From Streptomyces sp. SAI-135 (lineage in GTDB: Bacteria; Actinomycetota; Actinomycetes; Streptomycetales; Streptomycetaceae): DNA of 64,000 nucleotides. The first letter of the stretch is position 1, and every line of letters starts with the position of its first letter. Below the pieces are notes generated by a model. The model was not told the DNA's origin, made no database searches, and saw only the letters and a program-made list of their open reading frames with translations. The stretch lies in assembly GCF_029893805.1 (NCBI RefSeq), contig NZ_JARXYP010000002.1, positions 3,658,001 to 3,722,000 on the forward strand. Reading direction: 5' to 3'. A program made the position numbers and the translations under genes. Shown in pieces: positions 16,978 to 24,284 of this stretch.

Positions 16978-16993
16978 CGTGATTCAGATCACA
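16978..16993. promoter_or_regulatory. Crp-like site
   Basis: CGTGA-TTCAGA-TCACA differs at one position from the TGTGA-N6-TCACA consensus and fits the GTG-N8-CAC core of Streptomyces Crp sites. It lies 87 bases upstream of the sigma factor start and 105 bases upstream of the SALP start, between the divergent genes. Confidence 0.5.
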
Positions 16994-17097
16994 GGCTCCT
17001 GTAGGGGCGTAATCAAGCCGTACTCCGGCCACTCGAGAAGGCAATGGACCCGACAGCACCGAGCCCCACGCCCCGCCCGAGACGGAGACCGTCACCC

Positions 17098-17514
17098 ATG
17101 CGCCTCACCCAGCTGCGCCAGACCGTCCGCGCCCGTCTGATCACCCCCGACCACCCCGAACTCCCCGTGCGCCCCACGCTGCGCTACCACTGTGACGAGC
17201 CGTTCGCCGTCCACATCGACTTCCCCGCGCACATCTCGGCCGACGGCGAGGGCGTGACCTGGGTGTTCGGGCGGGCGCTGCTGGAGGAGGGCCTTCAGGC
17301 CCCCGCCGGCGAGGGGGACGTGCGGATACGGCCGTGCGGATGGGCCCGGACCGTCATCGAGTTCCACTCGCCGCTCGGCCTCGCCGTGATCCGCTTCGGC
17401 ACGGCCGCCCTCCGCCGCTTCCTGCTGCGCTCCTACGACGTCGTCGAGCCCGGCACCGAGGACCTGGGCCCGGACCTCGACCACGGCCTCGCGGCACTGC
17501 TCGACGAGGTGTGA
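17098..17514 (+). CDS. SsgA-like protein (SALP family)
   Basis: This 138-residue protein belongs to the SsgA/SsgB family, found only in morphologically complex actinomycetes, where members control septum placement, peptidoglycan turnover and spore separation. The core LRYHCDEPFAVHIDFP followed by VTWVFGRALLEEGLQAP and GDVRIRP corresponds point for point with SsgB. An N-terminal in-frame ATG at 17044 would add an Arg/Pro-rich extension; I prefer 17098 because GGAG lies about ten bases upstream, although the spacing is loose. Which SALP this is cannot be settled here; it is not SsgG, which is encoded at 55297. A Crp-like site lies in the intergenic region upstream. Confidence 0.85.
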   Translation: MRLTQLRQTVRARLITPDHPELPVRPTLRYHCDEPFAVHIDFPAHISADGEGVTWVFGRALLEEGLQAPAGEGDVRIRPCGWARTVIEFHSPLGLAVIRFGTAALRRFLLRSYDVVEPGTEDLGPDLDHGLAALLDEV

Positions 17515-17529
17515 TGCGGCTGCCCGCTG

Positions 17530-18084
17530 TCACAGACGGTCGGCGAAAGCCGCGAGTTCGGTGAAGTCCGCCTCCCGGAGGCCGATTCGGGGGTCGACCC
17601 GGTGCAGCAGGGCCGGCCCGGCATGGTGGGCGGCCACGAACTGGCGGTCAGCGTCGTCGAGTTCGTCGTCGAGCCAGGCGAAAGGGCGGCCGTCGGCGTG
17701 GGTGACGAGGTGGCGGGTCTTCCAGAAGGTGCCGTTCGGGCCGGGGGCGAGGGTCGTGGGCCAGTCGACGACGGGGAGGGCCGGGAGGCCGAGGACCGGG
17801 GCGATGAAGGTGTTCGCCTCCTGGCGCCACGTGGTCGCCCAGACGAGGTCGTAGCGGTCCGTCAGGGCCAGCAGCGCGGGCCCGTGGCCGGGGTTGAGCC
17901 AGACGCGGAGGGGTCGGACGGCGGACGGGGGCAGGCCGGGGTGCTGGGCGATCCAGCCCTCGGGCTTCATGCGGTGGGTGGTGTACCCCTCGGGGCGGCG
18001 CTGGGGCTTGGCGGCGTAGGGGTTGAGGGGGCCGTCGACGTCGAGGTAGAGGAGGGGGCGGCCGGTGCCGTCGGCGCCGGTCAT
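17530..18084 (-). CDS. HAD-superfamily protein, Swiss-army-knife RNA-repair-like group
   Basis: This 184-residue protein opens with the HAD motif I LLYLDVDGPLNPYA (Asp nucleophile and second Asp) and continues with DLVWATTWRQEAN (motif II threonine) and FAWLDDELDDADR, the acidic motif IV. The group is often annotated as an RNA-repair-like phosphatase domain because relatives are fused to RNA ligases; no ligase is adjacent here, so the substrate is unknown. The ATG at 18084 has no convincing ribosome-binding site. The 258-bp region to the next gene (18085-18342) shows no gene or clear signal. Confidence 0.82.
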   Translation of the reverse strand: MTGADGTGRPLLYLDVDGPLNPYAAKPQRRPEGYTTHRMKPEGWIAQHPGLPPSAVRPLRVWLNPGHGPALLALTDRYDLVWATTWRQEANTFIAPVLGLPALPVVDWPTTLAPGPNGTFWKTRHLVTHADGRPFAWLDDELDDADRQFVAAHHAGPALLHRVDPRIGLREADFTELAAFADRL

Positions 18085-18342
18085 GAGTGCTCTGGTCGGA
18101 GGCGTTCCCGGCCGGCCCGTGTGCGTTCGTACGTCACCTTGGCCCCCTCGACTCGGTTGTGTGTCTGAGGGAAGGCTGGCCCGCACGTGCGGTCCGCGCC
18201 AGCCGTTTTCCGCGCCGGCCGGCCCTTCTCCGGCGTGGGCTGTGACAGGCCAGTTGCCGGAACTGTGGGCTCCACCACAGCCGTTCGCGCGCCGTGCTGC
18301 TGAACTCGGCGGACCCGGGAACGAGCGGTGAGGGGGGCCGGG

Positions 18343-18723
18343 ATGTCCGCGCTGATTCGGCGTCTGCGGGGCCTCGCCACGCTGGCGGGGTTCGTGGCGC
18401 TCGCCGTGTACGCCTGGGGGCTGCTGCATCTGGCCGGCGCGGTCCTGGAGGCGGAGGACGGCGGCACGAACTCCGCGCCGCTGCCTCCGTGCCGTGGGAA
18501 CGATCAGGCCGTCCACGTCATGGACTACTCGGTGAGCTACCTCCCCCTCTCCTTCGACTGCGAGATGAACGGCGGCGGAAGCTACTCGGCCGGGGCGATC
18601 CCCGGGTACGTCAATCCCGTCGCCCTGGGCTCCGCCCTCGCCGCCGCCGGCTGCGCCATCGCCTCCGCCTGGGCGGCGGAACTGCGGCTGCGCGCCGAGG
18701 CTCGCGAGGGCGGGGCCCGCTAG
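18343..18723 (+). CDS. Small two-helix membrane protein, unknown function
   Basis: This 126-residue protein has a transmembrane segment near residues 13-36 (LATLAGFVALAVYAWGLLHLAGAVL), an extracellular loop with two cysteines (PPCRGNDQ and SFDCEMN) that could form a disulfide, and a second segment near 92-112. It ends with a basic cytoplasmic tail. I do not recognise the family. The ATG is preceded by GAGGGGGG, which decides this start over the upstream GTG at 18328. It is convergent with the DUF2267 gene and the two share a hairpin terminator. Confidence 0.7.
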   Translation: MSALIRRLRGLATLAGFVALAVYAWGLLHLAGAVLEAEDGGTNSAPLPPCRGNDQAVHVMDYSVSYLPLSFDCEMNGGGSYSAGAIPGYVNPVALGSALAAAGCAIASAWAAELRLRAEAREGGAR

Positions 18724-18725
18724 GT

Positions 18726-18747
18726 CCCGGGGCTCTGGGGCCCCGGG
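18726..18747. terminator. Bidirectional hairpin terminator
   Basis: CCCGGGGC and GCCCCGGG flank a six-base loop in the short gap between two convergent genes. Without a T-tract, termination is inferred from position. Confidence 0.55.
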
Positions 18748-18760
18748 GAGGGTGAGCGGC

Positions 18761-19195
18761 TCAGGCCGCGGGGACCAGCTCCGCCTTGCCGAACAGCAGG
18801 GCGTAGCCGGAGGGGAGTCGGGACAGCAGACGATCGACGAGCTCGTCGCCCACCAGCTTCGGCAGCACGCTCAGGACCGAGCTGACGTCCCAGCGGGCCG
18901 TCGCCGGGGTCGCACCCTCGATGCGGCCGGCCACCGCGTCCACGAACTCCGGTGCCGTCAGCGGTGTGTTGACCGGGATCCGGGAGGCGACAAGCCTGGC
19001 GGCCTCCTCGGGCAGGGCCCGGGCGAGGTCGACACGTTCGTCGCCGGTGACATGGCCGCCGAGGGCGGACAGGACGACACGCACGACCTGTTCGGCCTCG
19101 GCCGTGCTCGCGTACTGTCCGGCATCCCGCACGGCGTCGACGAGGTCGCTCCACCGTGCCGTTCTGGTCGCTCGATCCGCGCTGAGTGCGCTCAT
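18761..19195 (-). CDS. DUF2267 protein
   Basis: This 144-residue protein has the DUF2267 helical pattern: VVRVVLSALGGHVTGDERVDLARALPEE followed by SVLSVLPKLVGDELVDRLLSRLPSGYALLF. Function is unknown, though members are often encoded near stress genes and small heat shock proteins. Here it lies directly downstream of hsp20 on the same strand with a 89-base gap, so it could be part of the same heat or envelope stress response. The ATG is at 19195. Confidence 0.82.
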   Translation of the reverse strand: MSALSADRATRTARWSDLVDAVRDAGQYASTAEAEQVVRVVLSALGGHVTGDERVDLARALPEEAARLVASRIPVNTPLTAPEFVDAVAGRIEGATPATARWDVSSVLSVLPKLVGDELVDRLLSRLPSGYALLFGKAELVPAA

Positions 19196-19284
19196 GTACG
19201 GGTCTCCTGGGGGTCGTTGCGCCCCGCGGGCGGACGTGCCGGCCCACGGGGGCGCGACTGTTGTACGTTGCTCGGCCGCCGCGG

Positions 19285-19710
19285 TCAGCGGCTGATCTGC
19301 TTGCGTCCGCTGTCGCCGCCCGTGATCTGGATGCGGCGCGGCTTGGCCTGCTCGGCCACGGGGATGCGCAGGGTGAGGACACCGGCGTCGTACGAGGCGT
19401 CGATGCGTTCCGTGTCGAGGGTGTCGCCGAGGAAGAGCTGCCGGGTGAACGAGCCCGTGGGGCGCTCGGCGACGATCATCTCCGCGCCCTCGGGGGCGGG
19501 GACGCGGCGCTCGGCGCGGATGTTCAGGACGTTGCGTTCGACGTCCAGGTCGATCGACTCGGGGTCGACACCGGGGAGGTCGAAGTGGACGACAAAGTCG
19601 TCCCCCGAACGGTACGCGTCCATCGCCATCGCGGCGGGACGGGCGTTGGAACCGAAAACCTGCTGCGTGAGCCGGTCGAACTCACGGAAGGGGTCGGTAC
19701 GCATGAGCAT
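19285..19710 (-). CDS. Hsp20/alpha-crystallin small heat shock protein
   Basis: This 141-residue ATP-independent holdase has an N-terminal arm (DPFREFDRLTQQVFG) followed by the alpha-crystallin domain from about residue 35: FVVHFDLPGVDPESIDLDVE, SFTRQLFLGDTLD and the closing DAGVLTLRIPVAE, which contains the VLTL motif of the C-terminal strand. The tail QISR is short and lacks an obvious IXI motif except PRRIQITGG. It starts at the ATG at 19710 after AAGGAG; an upstream ATG would give seven extra residues. A good promoter and a degenerate HspR (HAIR) site lie just upstream, so it is probably heat-inducible. Confidence 0.93.
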   Translation of the reverse strand: MLMRTDPFREFDRLTQQVFGSNARPAAMAMDAYRSGDDFVVHFDLPGVDPESIDLDVERNVLNIRAERRVPAPEGAEMIVAERPTGSFTRQLFLGDTLDTERIDASYDAGVLTLRIPVAEQAKPRRIQITGGDSGRKQISR

Positions 19711-19762
19711 CACAGTCCATCTCCTTTCCACAGACTCCGCGGTGCGATGCCCTACGCCTTCT

Positions 19763-19805
19763 TATATAGCTCGGAGCGAGGAAACTTGACAAGCCCCGAC
19801 TCAGG
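19763..19805 (-). promoter_or_regulatory. Promoter of hsp20 with HAIR-like operator
   Basis: On the minus strand, -35 TTGTCA (19792-19787) and -10 TATATA (19768-19763) are 18 bases apart. The -35 is overlapped by CTTGACA-N7-ACTCAGG (19785-19805, plus strand), which matches 11 of 14 positions of the HspR-binding HAIR consensus CTTGAGT-N7-ACTCAAG. Regulation by HspR is inferred; hsp18 in other Streptomyces is controlled by RheA. Confidence 0.6.
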
Positions 19806-19879
19806 TTCGTGGGCCGCATCCCGCCCGGAGTTAGCCTCGGGCCATCGGCGAGGCCGGTCGTGAGCGTCAGGAGGCAGAC

Positions 19880-20182
19880 ATGGTGAAGGTTCCCAGCGCA
19901 CTGGTGGCGGCGGGCGGGCTCGTCGGCGGCTACGGCGTGGCCCGCTGGACCAGGAAGCGGCAGCTGGGCGGGGCGGTGCTGGCCGTCGCCGGGGCCGCGG
20001 CGGCCCAGCAGTGGCGGGAGCGGGCCGGGGGGAAGGCGGCCGGGGCGCTGTCCGCCGCGTATGTGGCCGCCTTCGCCGGGTCCCATCCGCTGGCCAAGAA
20101 GGTGGGCGCCTGGCCCGCAGTATTCAGTGCGGCGGGCGCGGTGGCGCTGGCGTCCTGGGCGGTGGCGGACCGCAACGCCTGA
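19880..20182 (+). CDS. Small hydrophobic protein, unknown function
   Basis: This 100-residue protein is rich in Ala and Gly with hydrophobic stretches near 7-20, 30-45 and 78-95, so it is probably membrane-associated with short helices. The start follows GGAGG seven bases upstream of the ATG, which supports it as a true gene. I do not recognise a domain. It is divergent from the heat-shock gene and convergent with a VOC gene. Confidence 0.6.
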   Translation: MVKVPSALVAAGGLVGGYGVARWTRKRQLGGAVLAVAGAAAAQQWRERAGGKAAGALSAAYVAAFAGSHPLAKKVGAWPAVFSAAGAVALASWAVADRNA

Positions 20183-20188
20183 GAGGCC

Positions 20189-20560
20189 TCAGTGGTCGCC
20201 GCCGGGTCGATGCGTCAGTACGTTCACCACCCGGCCGTTCGGGTCCCGGACGAAGAAGCGCCGTACGCCCCACTCCTCGTCCCGCAGCTCCCGTACGATC
20301 TCCGCGCCCGACGCCACGACCTGCGCGTACACGGCGTCGACGTCCTCGACCTCCACGCTCAGGTCGGGGACGACGGGCGCGGTGCGCTCCTCGGTGAGGA
20401 AGCTGATCTGGGCGGTCGGGTTCGCGGGCGACGCCATCGTGACGACCCACCCCATGTCCATGACCTCCTCGAAGCCGAGCAGGCCGTAGAAGTCACGGTT
20501 GGCGGTCAGGGCGTCCCCGGACTCGACGTGGACGTCGGGCATGATCCTGCGGATGCTCAC
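20189..20560 (-). CDS. VOC (glyoxalase-like) family protein
   Basis: This 123-residue protein is a single-chain VOC fold with strand-helix modules: SIRRIMPDVHVESGDALTANRDFYGLLGFEE and LSVEVEDVDAVYAQVVASGAEI, ending FFVRDPNGRVVNVLTH. The C-terminal RDPNGRVVNV region is typical of bleomycin-resistance-like or glyoxalase-like proteins; the usual final Glu is replaced by Asn (VVNVL), so a metal-independent role is possible. The GTG start is preceded by AAGGAG eight bases upstream and was chosen over an upstream in-frame codon on that basis. Confidence 0.8.
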   Translation of the reverse strand: MSIRRIMPDVHVESGDALTANRDFYGLLGFEEVMDMGWVVTMASPANPTAQISFLTEERTAPVVPDLSVEVEDVDAVYAQVVASGAEIVRELRDEEWGVRRFFVRDPNGRVVNVLTHRPGGDH

Positions 20561-20617
20561 GAACACGGCTCCTTCTCCCACGGCCCCGACTTCGACGCCA
20601 GCCTTGCACGGATGAGG

Positions 20618-20923
20618 GTGCCGCGGAATGTCGTAGGCGGCTGCGGGCCGGTGGGGGCCGGTCGCGCAGTTCCCCGCGCCCCTGGGTAGGCACAGTCACC
20701 AGCGCCATGACGGACCGTGCGCCGCGGAAGGTCGTAGGGCGGCTGCGGGCCGGTGGGGGCCGGTCGCGCAGTTCCCCGCGCCCCTGGGTGGGCACAGTCG
20801 CCCGCGCCACGACGGACCGCGCGCCACGGAAGGTCGTAGGGCGGCTGCGGGCCGGTGGGGGCCGGTCGCGCAGTTCCCCGCGCCCCTGGGTGGGTGCAGT
20901 TGCCCGCGCCACGATGGGCCGTC
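20618..20923. repeat. Three tandem copies of a 101-102-bp repeat
   Basis: Three near-identical copies begin at about 20618, 20719 and 20821. Each contains the 23-bp dispersed motif (TCGCGCAGTTCCCCGCGCCC and onward, at 20662, 20764 and 20866). Because the unit length is not always a multiple of three and both strands look open, I treat this as non-coding. It fills much of a 633-bp gap between the VOC and MFS genes. Confidence 0.85.
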
Positions 20924-20947
20924 AGTCGCGTACGGCGGGCAGGGGAC

Positions 20948-21043
20948 GGGGTGGGGGGTGTCCGCCCGCAGCGGCCGGCGTCCGGCACAGAGGACAGATC
21001 AAGGGGCCGAGCCGCCGGACCGAGGACGGATACCCCCCACCCC
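20948..21043. repeat. Large inverted repeat (17-bp arms, 62-bp interior)
   Basis: GGGGTGGGGGGTGTCCG at 20948-20964 and its complement at 21027-21043 match at 16 of 17 positions, and the interior has GC-rich self-complementary segments (GCCGGCGTCCGGC). It lies downstream of the tandem repeats, with no gene inside. A long hairpin or a small MITE-like element are both possible. Confidence 0.55.
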
Positions 21044-21118
21044 GGCACCGACCCACCCACCGGACCGTATGCGCTACACGAGCCCCCACCGGGCAGCAAC
21101 GGGCCGCCGCAGGCATTT

Positions 21119-21140
21119 CAGGGGCGCGGGGAACTGCGCA
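21119..21140. repeat. Dispersed Streptomyces repeat, inverted relative to the tandem copies
   Basis: A copy of CAGGGGCGCGGGGAACTGCG with its 3' extension, opposite in orientation to the three copies in the tandem array. It lies just downstream of the MFS gene end. Confidence 0.7.
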
Positions 21141-21193
21141 AAAACGCCTGCCCCCACCGAACCCGCACCCGCACCCGCTCAACCGCCGGAGGC

Positions 21194-22645
21194 TCACGTA
21201 GCGGTGAGCGGCTTCGCGATGTCCTCCAGGGAGCGCCGCTCCGCCCGTACCGCCAGGAACGCCGCCACCAGGCCCGCCGCGCACATCAGTGCCGCGCCGA
21301 TCTGGAAGGCCAGGACCGTGTCGCCGACCTTGCCCGTGCTCGTCAGGTCGGCGAACAGGAGCGGTCCGCTGATGCCGCCCGCGGCCGTGCCCAGCGCGTA
21401 GAAGAAGGCGATCGACATCGCCCGGGTCTCCATCGGGAACACCTCGGACACCGTGAGATAGGCGCTCGACGCCCCCGCCGACGCGAAGAACAGCACCGCG
21501 CACCAGCACGCCGTCAGCGTGGCCGCGCTCAGGGAGCCCTGGTCGAACAGCCAAGCCGTACCGAACAGCAGCAGCCCCGACAGCAGGTACGTCGACGAGA
21601 TCATCACCCGCCGCCCCACCGTGTCGAACAGCTTCCCCAGCAGCAGCGGCCCGCAGAAGTTGCCGATCGCGATGACCGCGAAGTAGTACCCGGTGTCCCC
21701 CGTCGGCACGTCGAAGAAGGTCGTGAGGATCGCCCCGAACCCGAACGTGATCGCGTTGTAGAGGAAGGCCTGGCCGATGAACAGCGAGAACCCCAGCACC
21801 GAGCGGCGCCGGTAGTCCGAGAACACCGTCCGCGCGATCTCCAGGAAGGTCACACTGCGGCGCTGACGGATCGTGAGCTCGCCCTCGGGCCGCGGCAGTT
21901 CGGATCCCCGCTCCGCCTCCACCTTCTCCTCGATCGACGAGACGATCCGCTCCGCCTCTCCGTCCCGCCCGTGGATCAGCAGCCACCGCGGGCTCTCGGG
22001 CACATGGCGCCGTACGAGAAGGATCACCAGGGCCAGCACCGCTCCCAGGGCGAACGTCAGCCGCCAGCCCACGTCCTTGGCGAAGACGTCCGTGTTCAGC
22101 GCGACGATCGACAGCAGGGAGCCCCCCACCGCTCCCAGCCAGAAGCTGCCGTTGATCATGAGGTCGACGCGGCCCCGGTACTTCGCCGGGATCAGCTCGT
22201 CGATCGCGGAGTTGATCGCCGCGTACTCCCCGCCGATGCCGAACCCGGTCAGGAACCGGAACAAAAAGAACCACCAGGATTCGAAGGACACCGCCGTCAG
22301 CGCCGTGGCCGCCAGATACACCGCCAGCGTGATCATGAACAGCTTCTTGCGGCCCCATTTGTCCGTCAGCCGCCCCCAGAACAGCGCCCCCAGGCACGCC
22401 CCGGCCACGTACAGCGCCGCCGCGATCCCGGTGACCTGCCCGGAGCTGATGGACAGCCCGCTTCCCGGCTCGGAGAGCCGGCTCGCGATGTTGCCGACGA
22501 CCGTGACCTCCAGGCCGTCGAGGATCCACACGGTGCCGAGTCCGATGACGATGGTCCAGTGCCAGCGTGACCAGGGAAGCCGGTCGAGTCTGGCGGGGAT
22601 GTTGGTCGTCACGGTGCGGCCGGTATCGGCCTGGGCGGTGGTCAC
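21194..22645 (-). CDS. MFS transporter, sugar/aromatic acid symporter-like
   Basis: This 483-residue protein has twelve expected helices and the sugar-porter signatures RLTDKWGRKK (loop 2-3, motif A), PESPRWLLIHGR after helix 6, and KLFDTVGRRV in the second half. The central cytoplasmic loop (about 225-270) is charged. These features fit the metabolite:H+ symporter group rather than drug exporters. The substrate is unknown. The GTG start at 22645 follows a strong GAGGAGGGAG. The gene is monocistronic, and no catabolic genes flank it. Confidence 0.88.
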   Translation of the reverse strand: MTTAQADTGRTVTTNIPARLDRLPWSRWHWTIVIGLGTVWILDGLEVTVVGNIASRLSEPGSGLSISSGQVTGIAAALYVAGACLGALFWGRLTDKWGRKKLFMITLAVYLAATALTAVSFESWWFFLFRFLTGFGIGGEYAAINSAIDELIPAKYRGRVDLMINGSFWLGAVGGSLLSIVALNTDVFAKDVGWRLTFALGAVLALVILLVRRHVPESPRWLLIHGRDGEAERIVSSIEEKVEAERGSELPRPEGELTIRQRRSVTFLEIARTVFSDYRRRSVLGFSLFIGQAFLYNAITFGFGAILTTFFDVPTGDTGYYFAVIAIGNFCGPLLLGKLFDTVGRRVMISSTYLLSGLLLFGTAWLFDQGSLSAATLTACWCAVLFFASAGASSAYLTVSEVFPMETRAMSIAFFYALGTAAGGISGPLLFADLTSTGKVGDTVLAFQIGAALMCAAGLVAAFLAVRAERRSLEDIAKPLTAT

Positions 22646-22712
22646 GGACGGGCTCCCTCCTCGTCGAGCGATCCTCGAACGAACCCCACCCGGGTGCCCC
22701 CGACCTGCCCGG

Positions 22713-24089
22713 CTACGCCCCCAGCGCCCGCGACACCGTGTAGATCAACAGTCCCGCGAGCGATCCCACCACCGTGCCGTTGATCCGGATGAACTGCAGG
22801 TCGCGGCCGATGTGCGCCTCGATCTTCCGCGTGGTGTGCTCGGCGTCCCACCCGGCCACGGTGTCGGTGATCAGGGAGGTGATCTCCCGCCGGTAGGTGG
22901 TGACCACGTACACCGCGGCCCCCTCCACCCAGCCGTCGACCTTCGCCTGCACCTTGGGGTCGACGGCCATCCGCGCCCCCAGCGACAGCAGTGACGCCCG
23001 CACCCGCAGCCGCAGTTCACTGCGCTCGTCCTCGGCGGCGGAGACGATCATCGACCGTACGGCGGTCCAGGCGGAGGCGATCAGGTCCTGCACCTCGCCG
23101 CGCCCCAGCACCTCGCCCTTGAGCCGCTCGACCCGCGCACGCGTGTCCGTGTCGGACTGGAGGTCGGAGGCGAAGTCCGTCAGGAACCGGTCCAGCGCCC
23201 CGCGCGCCGGATGGGAGGGCATGTCCCGCATCTCGGTCACGAACCGCAGCAGCTCCTTGTAGACGCGCTCGCCGACCTTCTTGTCGACGAACCGCGGGGT
23301 CCAGCCGGGCGCGCCCCCCTGCACCGCGTCCATGACCTGCTCGTCGTGGAGCACGAGCCAGTCGTGGGCCCGGGCCACCACCAGGTCGACGACCCGCCGG
23401 TGCCCGCCGTCGGCGACGACCTTGTCCAGCATCTTGCCGATGCCGGGCGCGATCTCCTGGGCGTCGGCCCGCCGGGTGATCGCCTCGCCGACCACGGCCT
23501 GCACGTCGGAGTCCCGCAGCACGGTCAGGGCGCCCCGCAGCGCCGCCGACAGCTCCGCCGTGACCCGGTCGGCGTGCTCGGGCTCGGCCAGCCAGGCACC
23601 CAGCCGGCTGCCGATCCCGACGGCACGCAGCCGCTGTCGTACGACGTCCTCGGAGAGGAAGTTCTCGCCGACGAACTCGCCCAGTGAGACCCCCAGCTGG
23701 TCCTTCTTGGTGGGGATGATCGCGGTGTGCGGGATGGGCAGGCCGAGGGGGCGGCGGAAGAGCGCGGTGACCGCGAACCAGTCGGCGAGCGCGCCGACCA
23801 TGCCGGCCTCGGCGGCCGCGGCGACATAGCCGGCCCACGGGCCCGCCCAGGAGTTGTGCGCCCAGGTGGCGAGGACGTACACGACGGCCACGAACAGCAG
23901 CAGCCCGGTCGCGGTGAGCTTCATGCGCCGCACCCCGCGCTGCTTCTCCAGGTCCGCCTCGCTGAAGGTGTTCATCGCGCGCACGGGCGACGCGGGGGCG
24001 GCCCGGCTCGCGGAGGTCACGGCCCCGCGCCTCGGGGCCTGCCGCTCCGCGTCAGACGGTCCCGCTTCCTCAGGTTTCGTGCGTTCCAT
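22713..24089 (-). CDS. DUF445 membrane protein
   Basis: This protein of about 458 residues matches DUF445. An N-terminal helix (LLLFVAVVYVLATWAHN) leads to GYVAAAAEAGMVGALADWFAVTALFRRPLGLPIPHTAIIPTKKD, the strongly conserved family core, and it ends with another hydrophobic segment (INGTVVGSLAGLLIYTVSRAL). The middle is long and helical. DUF445 proteins, related to YjiN, have no firmly established function. The ATG at 24089 has GGAG only three bases away; a GTG three codons upstream and an ATG at 23975 are alternatives. Confidence 0.86.
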   Translation of the reverse strand: MERTKPEEAGPSDAERQAPRRGAVTSASRAAPASPVRAMNTFSEADLEKQRGVRRMKLTATGLLLFVAVVYVLATWAHNSWAGPWAGYVAAAAEAGMVGALADWFAVTALFRRPLGLPIPHTAIIPTKKDQLGVSLGEFVGENFLSEDVVRQRLRAVGIGSRLGAWLAEPEHADRVTAELSAALRGALTVLRDSDVQAVVGEAITRRADAQEIAPGIGKMLDKVVADGGHRRVVDLVVARAHDWLVLHDEQVMDAVQGGAPGWTPRFVDKKVGERVYKELLRFVTEMRDMPSHPARGALDRFLTDFASDLQSDTDTRARVERLKGEVLGRGEVQDLIASAWTAVRSMIVSAAEDERSELRLRVRASLLSLGARMAVDPKVQAKVDGWVEGAAVYVVTTYRREITSLITDTVAGWDAEHTTRKIEAHIGRDLQFIRINGTVVGSLAGLLIYTVSRALGA

Positions 24090-24284
24090 CCGCTCCACCC
24101 GTTCGGTGATCCCTCACACATTGTCCCTTCCTGACCGACTCCCGGAACAGAACAGGAGTTCCCGGTGCCGGTCCGGACGGGGGAACCGCAGGGGGTCTCG
24201 TCGCCACTCCTCAGGTTCATGCCGCATCATGGGTTCATCAGATCGGAGCCTCGGGCTCCCATCGCCCTAGGAGAACAGCACCAC

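Noticed and set aside
20493..20912. Minus-strand frame with three repeats of GRGELRDRPPPARS-type sequence
   Set aside because: It merely translates the DNA tandem repeat; other frames are also open and the start is arbitrary.
22713..24098. The GTG at 24098 as the start of the DUF445 gene
   Set aside because: No ribosome-binding site precedes it; the ATG three codons on is equally weak but is preferred as an ATG. The true start stays uncertain.
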